Below, one piece after another: positions 33,001-44,039 of a stretch of 64,000 nt of DNA. Positions within the stretch are counted from its first letter, which is position 1; each line of letters begins with the position of its first letter. Source of the stretch: Vicia villosa (Eukaryota; Streptophyta; Magnoliopsida; Fabales; Fabaceae); NCBI RefSeq assembly GCF_029867415.1, contig NC_081185.1, positions 137,671,191 to 137,735,190 on the forward strand. The letters are read 5' to 3'. Under the pieces are notes generated by a model. That model saw only the letters and a program-made list of their open reading frames with translations. It was not told the DNA's origin and did not search any database. A program made the translations under genes and the position numbers.

Positions 33001-34315
33001 CTAATATAAGTGTAGTACGAGCCCAAGGAAAAAAAGACGGTAGCTTTTCTATTATACATTTTATGTCCAAATTCATTTGTGTAATACAAAGATATTCAAT
33101 ACCTCCAGTATAATTCAAAACCAATATAATAATAGTATCTCAGTATTAAACACTTTAATCAAACACATTCATATGAACATATTATCATATAATTATCAAA
33201 CAATTACCCCTTATAAAATTAAACATATTTAATCAAACAATATTATATTACTAAAATTATATCGTCATATAATTAATTTGATTTACTATCCTTTAGGGAT
33301 GGATAAGTTCTTCAAAAACTATAAAAATAATTTATTTTTCTATCCTTTAGGGATGCTTGATAAGTTCTTCAGGAACTATAAAAATAATTTGTTATATACA
33401 ATAATCTAAAAAATATATATAATCATCCTTCTGGGACGCGTTAAAATTATTTGTGTCATTTTTCTAGAATGACAATATTTTAATGAGCATATTACAAGTT
33501 ATGAATTTTTAGATCGATACAAAAAAAATTATGAAATCCTTCTGGGATTCAATAATATTATAGATGCGACCTTTTAAAGATTATCGAACTTTGAATTCTT
33601 CTGAAATTCATCAATTATTGATAAACACAAAACTCAATTAAACTCGATCTTTGAATAATAATTTGGAGATAGTTTAATAATAATAATCTTTAGTTCTACA
33701 AATATCACATCACAAATTATTTCCATAAACAACAGTCGAGAAAAATTATTCTTTGTGCAATCCTTCAGGGATGCTTGAATATTAAATTAACACTTTTATG
33801 TGTTAAAATTCAATTTCGGACAAACATATAGAAATGCTTTAATGTTAAATTCTTCTGGAATTTAACAAGAATTATCAAAGAAATCTAATATTATTGTACA
33901 AGGTAAATAAATTTCTCTATAAAATATATAAAAAATAAACATATTTATATGAAGAAAAAAAATAGTAACAAAATCATGAATTATATTATACTGGTTCAAA
34001 TATATTAAGATTAGAAAATTAACCGTAGAACCTGGCTATATGATTACTCGCGTTGTAGAGTATCGTGCTGATAACGTGTTATGAAATTCACCAAATCAAT
34101 ATAGAGATGAAGGATACATGAAGGAGAGAAAGAGAAGATAGAAAGCAATATTGTATTATCTTCTTTCAAGTGTGCTTAAATTGTAATATGAGTCTCTATT
34201 TATAGGACTCAAGGGAGATAGAAAATTACACATATTAAACACATATTAAGTATGGAATAGGAAGATGAAAAACTAGGAGATGGATGGACATCCACTAACA
34301 TAAATATTCATAACA
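30060..34315 (-). mobile_element. Ty1-copia element with TSD tacac, present only in the left arm
   Basis: LTRs 30060-30287 and 34078-34315 begin TGTTAT and end ATAACA. TACAC flanks both sides (30055-30059, 34316-34320). The minus strand carries AAGGGGGAG as polypurine tract before the left LTR and TTATCAGCACGATACTCTAC, a usual copia PBS region, after the right LTR. The LTR parts nearest the PBS are identical, but the first ~80 bp on the left of each LTR differ. The right arm of the inverted duplication has the empty site, which proves insertion after duplication. The interior (3.8 kb) is decayed. Confidence 0.92.
31195..31401 (-). pseudogene. Copia reverse transcriptase remnant
   Basis: The minus-strand segment TSYLYGSLNSDIYVKLPEGF...SIKLNKFLYGLKQSRRMWYDQF matches the copia RT region between the first catalytic Asp block and the LYGLKQ motif. 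Neighbouring sequence holds further decayed pol. Stops and indels are frequent, so the element is not autonomous. Confidence 0.75.
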
Positions 34316-34927
34316 TACACCTTATTTTTATTAATTTTAACTAATTTTACACGCTGTTTCTACTAATTTTACCCTTAATTTCATCTAAAAATTTTGCCAT
34401 TGATTTTTTTCAAAAATTTTACACCCTATTTTTACTAATTTTGCCTCTGGTGTGATCTAAAAATCGACTATTAAATTGGGAGCATACAATGAAAAGAGGG
34501 GTTGAGCCCGGACGCGTGCCCGGACTCGCTGGGCTGTAGCTCCGCCCCTACTCATAAGATTGCACGCAAACTAATGAAAAACGATAAAAAATACAAATAT
34601 GTAAAAATTTGCTTAATTAATTTTATGTGTAAAATAATTTTTACAATAGAAGTAGAATAGTATTTAAAAATATGTGTAAAAATTTTTACAGCTTAAAGGT
34701 TTATGTTTTGATTGTTTGTCTTTTATTCTTTGATTTTGTTCTTATCGCTATTGAGTTTTCTCCGACGATTAAGCTGTTGGATTTGTTCATAATCTTATGG
34801 TTTTTATCAATATAGAAATCCATAACAAAATTCTAAACTAATCCCTATGCGTCAAATATGTCATCGACTCACGTCCCTTAAACCCATACAATAATTCAAT
34901 CAGAGAATGGAATCGAAAGCGTACATG

Positions 34928-35670
34928 CAGGGACGGATCTACCTTATTAACAATGGGGGCAGTTGACCCCACACCATATATATTTTCATATCTAATAATA
35001 TACTATTTAATCCCATTGACCCCAGAATAAGTAAATAAAAGTCTCCACTTCTTACATAATATTTTTTTTACTTAATAAGCTTTATACGATAAGAATAATT
35101 TATGTAAAATTTATGGTACTTGCTATAAGTTTGAAATCATATCATGAATGTTTAGTAAATTGATTTTTAATTTAAATGGAATTAATGACCTTTTAAGAAT
35201 GTTGGTGGGAAATAAAAAATGCAGTGTATATCTAATGATCTGAAATTTCTCTACATAAAATTATGGAAAATACAAATGTAAAGTTGCATTGATGGATTCT
35301 TGAATGGTTGTCTAGTTAAATGGTATATTTAATAGTGTGGGAAGTATATAGAAAAGTCTTATAACAGTACCATCAAAATATTAAATATACTGATTAATGT
35401 GTTTTCTATTTTAAATGAATTTTTTTTACAAAAATACTTTTTAATCTTTCATTGAAAAACATAAATGTTTATTTAATATTTTAAAAAATTATAATTTTAA
35501 CAATTATATGAATAGTAAACATAACAGAATTTTGAAAAAAATATCTTATCACAACTAATTTTTTTTAATTTTTTTTTTAAAACCATATAAAAAGAAAAGA
35601 AAAAACATCTTATAAATATTCATAATAAAAATTTTGACCCCACTTATTAAAATTTCTGGATCCGTCCCTG
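34928..35670. mobile_element. hAT-like non-autonomous element, TSD cgtacatg, left arm only
   Basis: Termini CAGGGACGGATC and GATCCGTCCCTG are perfect 12-bp inverted repeats. CGTACATG is duplicated on both sides (34920-34927, 35671-35678). 743 bp, AT-rich, no transposase. The right arm has the empty site with a single copy of the target (near 48392-48405), so it inserted after the duplication. Confidence 0.9.
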
Positions 35671-36812
35671 CGTACATGAGTTTGTCATTGAAATCGTTAA
35701 ATGTTTGTGGGTATGTGATCTTCTAATTTGTAGAGTTTCTTATGGTTCTTTGAATCTCTTCTGATGGGGATGAAGAGAGGATCCTGATAAACAGTGTACT
35801 CCGATCGCTCTACAAATTAGATATTGACTTATGATATTTACACAATAACATTATTCAATAGTAATTCTATTTTTTGTTCGAGCAATTGTGTCTATCTCAT
35901 TTAGTTGTTGAGTTTCTAAAAAACACTTCACATTTTGTAAAAATTGAGATTCTGGATTCGAATCACAAACATGTATGACTTGAATCAGTATTCCAGAATG
36001 TCCATGAATTATTCTCAATTTGTCATGATTCAAATCACATCATAGAGGTTTGATTTGAACCACATGTTGTCCGATTCAAATATACACTATTTGCATAAAT
36101 TTGGAATTTGGTTATGTAAATGTGATTCTAATCATACACAATTTGCATATTTTGGAATTTGGTCTTGTAAATGTAATTTAAATAAGAAATTTTCATTACT
36201 ATAATCACATGACTCAAATCACATAAAGTATGACTTAAATCACATAGTTTATTTTTTTCGTTTCTTGGATCTTGATTTAAATCACTTGATCTCTTGACTC
36301 GACTCACACTTTTTTCTTGCAACTCGAATCAAATACCATTTTTCTCCCATTTTTTTGTTATATCTCCAGCTCATTTATAAATAATTTTCTTAAAACTCAT
36401 CCAGAATGTTGGAAAACATACACATTCACTGTTGATTTAGAATTCACAACACACTTGTTCTCTCAACTTTCAAAAGAGATTTGAATCTTGTTTTGAGTTT
36501 TGAAAACAAAATATTTCATCTTCAACCTATTTCTTCATCCATTTTCGTTTTGACATAACTCTTATCTTAGGGTATGAAATTTGTGAGGAGGATTTTTATT
36601 GCGATTAACGTTTCCTTTGAAGATTTCTTGAGGATTTTAGGGGTTTGCAAATTATGTGTGTGGTTGGGGCTGGGGTTTACTAAAGGCATCTTATACGAAA
36701 CTACTATAAAATTGAGGATTTCCTTTCTCTCGATTTTTCCTTCTTTGAGTGATGGTGTCAAATTGTTATTGTTGTTGTTTATACTAATTAGTTTCAAATG
36801 TGGTTCAAATTT

Positions 36813-37525
36813 ACCGGCTTACTATCTTCATCTCGGTCTAAATTTACCACGGTAGGCATCGGAGTGTCAATAATCTTTGAGTTGGCCATATAGATGTGCT
36901 TAAGTAGCTCATGGTAATACTTCGTTTGGCTCACAAAAGTTCCTTCCTCGAGTTGCTTGATTTGAAGCCCGAGGAAATAGTTTAACTCCCCCATCATACT
37001 CATATCAAATTCTCCCTGCATTAATTTAGAGAATTCCTTTACTAAGGACATGTTAGTAGACCCAAAAATAATGTCATATACATAAACTTGAACTAAAATA
37101 GAGTGTTTTCCTTGGTTCTTAAGAAAAAGAGTTGTATCAACCTTCCCTCTTGAGAATCCTTGATCTAGTAAGAATTTTCTAAGATGCTCGTACCAAGCCC
37201 TGAGATCTTGTTTATGACCATACCAAGCACGCTTAAGTTTGGAAGCATAGTTAGGAAATTCAAAATTTTCAAAACCAAACGGTTGAGATACATACACTTA
37301 TTCATTAATGTAGCAATTTAGAAAGGCACTCTTAACATCCATTTGAAATAATTTGAAGTTTTGTGAACATGCATAGGCAAGCAAAAGGCATATAGCCTTG
37401 AGTCGGGCAACCGGCGCATAAGTTTCCTCATAGTCGATGCCTTCCTCTTGGTTATACTCTTGAGCAACAAGACGATCCTTGTTGGGAGTTATAATTCCAT
37501 TTTTGTCTAATTTGTTCCTAAACAC
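36813..37525 (-). pseudogene. SIRE-type copia reverse transcriptase, broken
   Basis: Minus-strand RT in two frames (37525-37298 and 37297-36794), separated by a stop after AFLNCYINE. The catalytic YVDD is altered to YVYD in VQVYVYDIIFGSTN, losing the first Asp. The sequence ends abruptly at 36813, exactly where the inverted-duplication arm starts, so RNase H and the 3' LTR are missing. Confidence 0.85.
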
Positions 37526-39622
37526 CCATTTGGTACCAATTACTTGATGGTCTCACGGAAGGGCGACAAGGTCCCTAACCTCATTTCTCTTGAATTGATT
37601 TAGTTCCTTTTGCATAGCCAAGAATCAATGTTCATCGAATAAGGCATCTTTGGAGTTTTTAGCCTCGATTTGAGAGACGAAAGCAAAATGATAACAAAAG
37701 TCACTTATCTTAGACCGTGTGGTAACTCCCTTGGATATATCTCCTAGAATATTGTCGATGGGATGATCCTTCGTAGCTTTCTACTCCAAAGGAAGATCAT
37801 TGTCATTTGTAGGAAGTTTTTCCTCTTCTTTGTTAGATACTTGATCCGGATCCTCTTCAACTTTCACCGGCTTGCGTTCATCACTCTTTTCATCTTGATC
37901 TTTTAGTATCTTTTCCGAAGAAACACCTGCACCATCAACACAAATACCTTTTCCAACATATTTCGAACAAGATTCATCCAAGGAAACATGCACGGATTCT
38001 TCAATGATATGTAACCTTTTATTGTATACTCTATATGCTTTACTTGATTGAGAGTATCCAAGAAAGATACCTTCATCGACCTTTGAATAAAATTTACCAA
38101 GGTTTTCTTTACCATTATTCAACACAAAGCATTTACATCCGAAGACATGAAAATGTCAAATATTAGGCTTCCTTCCTTTCAAAAGTTCATAAGGGGTTTT
38201 GTTAAGAATATAACATATTAGAATTCTATTTAAAACACAACACGCCGTATTTATGGCATCGACCCAAAAATATCTGGGAAGACCATGTTCATTGATCATA
38301 GTTCTTCCAAGCTCTTATAAAAACACGGTTTTTACGTTTCACTACTCCATTTTATTGTGGAGTTCTTGGAGCTGAAAAATTATTATCAATGCAATGATTT
38401 CACAAAATTCATCAAAGAGGTGGTTTTCAAATTCACCTCTGTAATCGCTTCGGATAGCAACAATACTAGTGTTCAATTTGTTTTGGGAAAGCTTGGCGAA
38501 ATTTTCAAAAGCGGAAAAGGTGTCACTTTTACTTGCTAAGAAAATCTTCCAATAAAACCTAGAATAGTCATCCACTATGACAAAACCGTAATAATTTCCA
38601 CCTAGACTTTTTATTCTAGATGACTCAAATAGGTCCATATGAAGAAGTTCAAGGGGTCTTGATGTAGAGATACCATTCTTATATTTAAACGAGATCCTTG
38701 TTTGTTTTCCCATTTGGCAAGCATCACATAAGTGATCATTTTAAAATTTTATCTTGGGTAAACCAACAACTATCTCTTGAGACAAATTTATTTAGCAAGT
38801 TAAAGTTGACATGCATTAATATCCTATGCCAAATCCATGAGACTTCACTCATGGAGAGAAGGCATTTAGTTCCGGTCAAAGATACTTCATTCAAGTCAAG
38901 CATGTATACATTATTTACCCTTAGGCCCTTAAACACATCATCTTTCTTATGATTATTTTCAATCATGCAACAATCTTTTGAAAAAGATACTTTATATCCT
39001 TCGTCACATAATTGGCTAATGCTAATAAGATTAGGTTTAAGACCTTCAACTAAAAGGACGTCTGAGATAGTAGTAGAAGAAGGATTACCTACACTACCTT
39101 TATCGAGTATAGCTCCCTTGTAGTTATCACCATAGGTCACATATCCTTTCTTATTTGCCACAAAGTCAAAGAATAAAGAGATGTCACCAAACATATGTCT
39201 TGAGCATCCACTGTCGAGAAACCATCTTCTCTTCGAGGACTCAACACATTTAACCTACATGTTTAAACAAGGGAAATAGGTATCCAATTTTATTGGGTAC
39301 TTGTGTGTGAGTGAAACTTTAGTTTCTTTTGGGGAACCAGTTGAAAATGCCTTTAGGAACCAAGAATCTCCTGAACCGACAATTACCAATAGTGTAACCC
39401 TTCTTGCAACAATTTAGACAAATCAAGATTAAGTGAGATTTACTTTTCCTAGCTTGATCTCTTATCTCATAAGTGTATTTTTGATAAGGATTAATCATGC
39501 TATTTCTAAAATTTGATCAATCAATAGCAAAAGTAACTTTAGGTTGTAAAGCCTTGTCTAGTTTAGCTCTAAGAGTTCTAGCCTCTCTTTGCCAAATATG
39601 ACAAGTTTCACATACGTGCCAG
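37526..39622 (-). pseudogene. SIRE-type copia integrase and gag-pre-integrase region, broken
   Basis: Minus strand. 39194-38736 is the protease-to-gag-pre-integrase segment (VLLVEGLKPNLISISQLCDEG; HVNFNLLNK). 38713-38342 is the integrase core (LHMDLFESSR, VIVDDYSRFYWKIF, then RSDYRGEFEN where RSDxGGEFEN is usual). 38125-37781 is the acidic linker before RT. Frames are broken several times by stops and indels. Confidence 0.8.
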
Positions 39623-40150
39623 TTAAACCAAGAACTCTCGTATTTTTCGCTTTTTACCTTCTATATCCTCTATCATGGATACTTTGAGAGCTTCTAATTC
39701 CTTTTCGGAATCGGAAACCTTTTTCTCTAAGTATGAAAAAATCTTCATATTAGAGGCCAAGCGTTTAAAAGCTTCCTTAGCCTCATTATGTAAAGTATCA
39801 AAGGATTTTTGCAATTCAAAATAAGACATTTGATCAACATGATCATATTTAGAATGAATTTCATTCTTGTTCTTCTTTTGATGAGCCATGAGACAAATAT
39901 TGACCGTTTCTTCTTTGTTACTAGAGTCATTTTTTCTTGAGGATTCACTATCACCCTCCCAAGAAATGTATGCCCTTCTAGCGTTGTTTGATTTTTTTGG
40001 TACTCTTCTTTACCTTTGTCTTTCTTAATTAATGGAAAATCCGGCTTGTAGTGACCGACCTTTCAAAAATTATAGCATGATCCTCTTGATTTAGTGTTCT
40101 TGCCTTCATATTGCTTTGAGGGTTTTGTTTGACGTCTATAGTTGATGATA

Positions 40151-40534
40151 TTTTTATCCAAATGTTGGACTTCGTTCTTTCTAAGATATCTATTGTATCT
40201 TATTACAAACAATCCCATATCTTCATTCTACTTTTCATCATCATCACTTGAGTCACTATCACACGAGTCTTTGGTGGATGAATTAAAGCTTGAAGTCTTT
40301 AACGCGATAGACTTCTTTTCGGTGTCCCTTGATTTCACTTTCTTTTTATCCAAATGTTGGACTTTGTTATTTCTAAGATATCTATTGTATCTTTTTACAA
40401 ACAATCCCGTATCTTCATTCTACTTTTCATCATCATCACTTGAGTCACTATCACATGAGTCTTTGGTGGATGAATTAAAGCTTGAAGTCTTTAACGCGAT
40501 AGACTTCTTTTCGGTGTCCCTTGATTTCACTTTC
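40151..40534 (-). repeat. 192-bp in-frame tandem duplication within copia gag
   Basis: TTTTTATCCAAATGTTGGAC starts at 40151 and again at 40343. The 192-bp copies are nearly identical. 192 bp is 64 codons, so the duplication kept the gag frame. Confidence 0.85.
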
Positions 40535-40858
40535 TTTTCCTTCTTTCATGTTTTTCAAGGTCCATGAGCTCTTTCTCATGTTCTTCAAGCTTACCAAACA
40601 ATTTTGTGATGTCCAATGTTTTGATATCATTTGATTCCTTGATAGCCGTGATCTTAGATTGTCATTCCCTATTAAGTCATATCAAAATTTTGTTAGTAAC
40701 AGCAACAACATTGGAAGGGACTTGACCAAGTGTATTTAAACGGTTGACTATGTGAAAAAATATCTTTTGCATTTCCACAATGGTTTCACCATGCCTCACA
40801 TGAAAGAGATCAAATTCTTGAGTTAAAGTGTTGATTCTAGCCAATTTGATGTTGAAAG

Positions 40859-41765
40859 TATTTGTGGGTAAATATTTTCGGTAATATATCGTATCCACAG
40901 GGATTGGTTAATATCACTGCCGTTCTATAGTTGTTTATTTTGAGTTGGGAAAATTGAGTTGGTTTGTTTTATGATTCTAATAATATCAAAAGTAAACAAT
41001 AAATTAAAAGCGAGTAATGAACTGTTGTTAACGATTAGAGAAATATGTTGAACCTTAGGGTTCATCAACCTACTCCTATACAATTATCACTTAATTCACA
41101 ATTGAACAATCTTTTAAATCATTATCTTCACTTATCCTCAAATAAGATTCCATGTCTGCAAATCAAATTAGATAACTTTTACCGGTATGAGATTCGATCT
41201 CTCCAAATATCAATAACGATAACAGTAATTAAGAATGATAATTATGAAAACTCAATCCCAATTCCATCTCTGCAAATTGGTATTGAATCAATATAGTAAC
41301 CTAGGGCAAAAGTTAAATCCTTTCTTTCGATCAAAGATTCAACGGTAATTTAAGAGTAAAAACAAGATTACTTATTGATAATGAATTCAAACAATTGTTC
41401 ACAGGAATTAATTAATGGTATTGTATATTCATAGGTTAACTACTACCTTAGATTCAACAAAAGGGGTTTAACTCTCCATAGACATGAAGAACACACAAAG
41501 ATTAATGGAAGGATTCATCTTCATCAAAGGAATGTCTTCGCTTGATAGAGAATTGGTCTTCAATTGATGATTGTGGCTGCACCTTCAGATTGCTCTCCTA
41601 ATTTCGCTCTTCACAAAGTTCTTTTTCTCTTGGAAGCTAGGGCTTTTAAATAGAAGTTTTGGGCTTTTAACGCCGAGGCCGCGGCGCGGCATCGGACTGG
41701 CGCGGCGCGCTTCAAAACAGAGATATTTTCACGGCGCGCTCTAGGACTCTCGCGGCGCGCTCTTT
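40859..41765. repeat. LTR-like insert inside the copia gag
   Basis: A non-coding 0.9-kb block containing CGTATCCACAGGGATTGG near its left end (a phrase common in plant gypsy LTRs). It ends in a GC-rich stretch with repeated CGCGGCGCGC (41672-41765). Probably a solo LTR, but I see no target duplication. Confidence 0.4.
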
Positions 41766-41999
41766 GCAATCATAAGCATAATCTTTCTCATCTTTTTTAT
41801 TCCATTGAGCTTCCGGTTTTGGTATGGTGGCACCCACCTCATTGGTCATGGTTATTTCCATAGGACCTTCGAGGATAACCTTCCATATTTTTATATCAAT
41901 AGAATTGATATGTACCCGCATACTATCTTTCCAATAACTATAGTTTTCACCAGTAAAAACAGGTGTTCTAGTATACGCCCCTTTTGGATCGTTATCCAT

Positions 42000-43212
42000 T
42001 GTCTAAAAAGTTATATGTGAAGCACTAGATAAACTGGAGCTCGTGGTACCACTTGTTAAACGATAGTACTGATCTAGAATGGGGTTGAATAGATCACTTG
42101 AATTTTATTGATGCGCTTTTTAAATTCTTTTTCTTCCAACACTACGAAAGGTGTTTGGATCACAATCGTCTAAAACGATCCATTATCAGTAAGATCGGAT
42201 ATTCGAAACCGAATGGAATGATTAAGTTGAGCCTAGAATCAATACTCTAGACAATCAATCATTTTAAACAATATCACTTAATAATAGCTACTCTCAATGA
42301 CTTGATAAATTAGGGTAAAGCTAGACTAATAAGGCAATAGTTTATGAGTGATCAAAATATTAAACACTTGGTGTGCACTACACCCCAAGTTCAATTTCGC
42401 TTCATTGTAGTGGAATATTTGAAAAATAGCAATCAACATGAATGCTATGGATTATTGAAAAACTTGATAAACACTACAATTTATGCAAAACAATTTCAAT
42501 ACTTAATATCACCCAAACTATGATAAAGAAAATCAAAGCAATAGAGAAGGAGAAAATAACACCAGATTTGTTTAGGTTGTTCCCCTTGTCGTCCTCGCGT
42601 AGGGTACGTCAGCTCCCAATTCTAAATCTCGAATTGGGAAGTTTTATTATTAGGTAGCAAAGTTTTACAAGAGAAGAAATAGTCACCAAACATCCAATGA
42701 AAATTGTTGTAGATGAAAATATTCTCTTCTCTCCCCTTGATTCAAGATGAATCAAGTGCATTAAACTTTTCGAACAAACCTTTGGTTACCGCTATTTGTT
42801 TGCACGCACACTGCATTTCGCAAACCTTTCACTCGGCTGATTTCAATCGCAAGACGTTTGACCATAAATATTTCTTTACAATCCTTCGGTTGTTGCTACT
42901 TGAGTGAACAAACCGACCATTTCCCAATCCTTTTTCTCGGCAAAATCTATGAATCCAAGACTTATGCAAAAACCCCAAATCCTCAAGATCTTGGAGGGCA
43001 AAACCCCAATGGTTTTATTCAAGAAAAAACCCACAAATGCTCAACCTAAATCTGAATCACAATCTCCAATTTAAATGTTATTAACATAGCTCTACATTTT
43101 GATTAAACAAAATTGTTATGTGTAAATGTTGATGAATGCAATGAGAGGATGATGATGATGAGTCCAATGTGTATATATTTCACTTTTTCTTATTATTTTC
43201 AATTATGAAAGA

Positions 43213-43289
<77 letters not shown>

Positions 43290-43600
43290 TGTGTGTGTGT
43301 GTGTTACCAAATAGCCAAGACCTAAAAGCATAGCAAGAAATTTGTAAAAAACAGTGAGAAATTTGTAAAAGCATGGTGGGAAAACTTTTGGAAGAGCGAT
43401 GCCTCGACCGTAATAGGGCATGGGTCGACGCAAACAAAAATTATTTTTCTCCCAGTATGAGTCGACTGAAAGGGTCGACGCGAGCAGTCCCGAGCTTGAT
43501 GCAATGTCCTTCTTCAATCCATGAGTCGACCTAACTTTTGCTTGAGTCGACGCACATAGTAAAATCATCCAAAATGCTTATTTTTCAAAGATTTTCATGC
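42000..43600 (-). repeat. 5' LTR of the SIRE-type copia element (right end approximate)
   Basis: The minus strand has ...CGTTTAACA at 42055 followed by AGTGGTACCACGAGCTCC (PBS region) and then the gag start at 41999. The LTR extends right over repeated TCGACGC words (43385-43560) and contains the AT/GT microsatellite. The outer end is not fixed. Confidence 0.55.
43215..43303. repeat. (AT)n(GT)n microsatellite
   Basis: About 35 AT units from 43215 to 43286, directly followed by a GT run to about 43303. It produces spurious YIYIYI frames on the minus strand. Confidence 0.95.
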
Positions 43601-43811
43601 CAACCATTCCACTAGCAAGTTTTTCCATGGAGCCAACCCAGATCAAGAGCATAAATGTTCAGTACGATGAATGTTTTGACATTATTAAAATAAGGATAGA
43701 GGTACCTTGCCCTCACATATATCACTAACAGTCTAGCCTTGATGAAAAAGCTAGTCCTCCAATTTGCCACAACCAGGCATCGAAAGTTTACTGCTACCAT
43801 TCTGTTCAACA

Positions 43812-43932
43812 TATGTCAACATTCACTTATACAACGATGACCATATGGTTATCAACGTTCAATCCACTGATAGGGATTTCAAAAGAGTCTTTATTGACAA
43901 GGGAATCTTCGATGACATTATCTATTAGGGAA
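43812..43932 (+). pseudogene. Gypsy aspartic protease fragment, decayed
   Basis: One plus-strand frame reads DDHMVINVQSTDRDFKRVFI followed by DKGIFDDIIY. This resembles the Tat/gypsy protease core, where IDxGSSxDIxY is usual; the small residues after DxG are lost. No surrounding pol was recognised. Confidence 0.4.
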
Positions 43933-44039
43933 GAACATAATAGTTCTAAAAACAAAAGATCATGGTCCCGATGTTATGTATCAGAGCAAGACTCCCTTTA
44001 TTAAAAACAAACGCTAAAAAGGACTCCACGAAGCTATAC

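Larger units (their letters stand above)
30009..34552. mobile_element. 283-bp TIR element interrupted by a copia insertion (left-arm copy)
   Basis: The ends CGCAGTGGCGGAGAC and ...GCTCCGCCCCTACT are inverted, flanked by CATAAG on both sides (30003-30008, 34553-34558). The uninterrupted version is in the right arm at 48722-49004. Here 30055-34320 interrupts it. It looks like a small non-autonomous DNA element of hAT type with a partly eroded target duplication (inference). Confidence 0.6.
28228..36812. repeat. Left arm of a large inverted duplication
   Basis: This arm is the reverse complement of 47205-50800. Outer part: left + right coordinates sum to 79028 (28228-29700). Inner part: they sum to about 84017 (36128-36322). 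The difference is mostly explained by a copia element and a hAT element found only in this arm. Outer limit near 28228 (GAACAGTCTTCG), inner limit near 36812 (AATGTGGTTCAAATTT). Identity looks very high where I compared. Confidence 0.9.
39623..41999 (-). pseudogene. SIRE-type copia gag, broken and interrupted
   Basis: The gag N-terminus is at 41999-41770 (MDNDPKGAYTRTPVFTGENY, SYWKDSMRVHI). It is interrupted at about 41765-40859 by a non-gag insert. Gag resumes at 40858-40677 (LARINTLTQEFDLFHVRHGE) and continues through acidic sequence to a coiled coil at 39889-39623. A 192-bp internal tandem duplication lies at 40151-40534. Roughly 60 codons seem to be missing at the insert. Confidence 0.75.

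Noticed and set aside
32768..33113. Two short plus-strand frames in the copia element
   Set aside because: AT-rich decayed interior of a minus-strand element; no domain.
36574..36855. 93-aa frame shared by both duplication arms (also 47151-47444, minus strand)
   Set aside because: Kept open in both arms only because the arms are nearly identical; the ends diverge at the arm limit and no family is recognised.
43180..43568. Minus-strand frames with YIYIYI tracts
   Set aside because: Translation of the (AT)n microsatellite.
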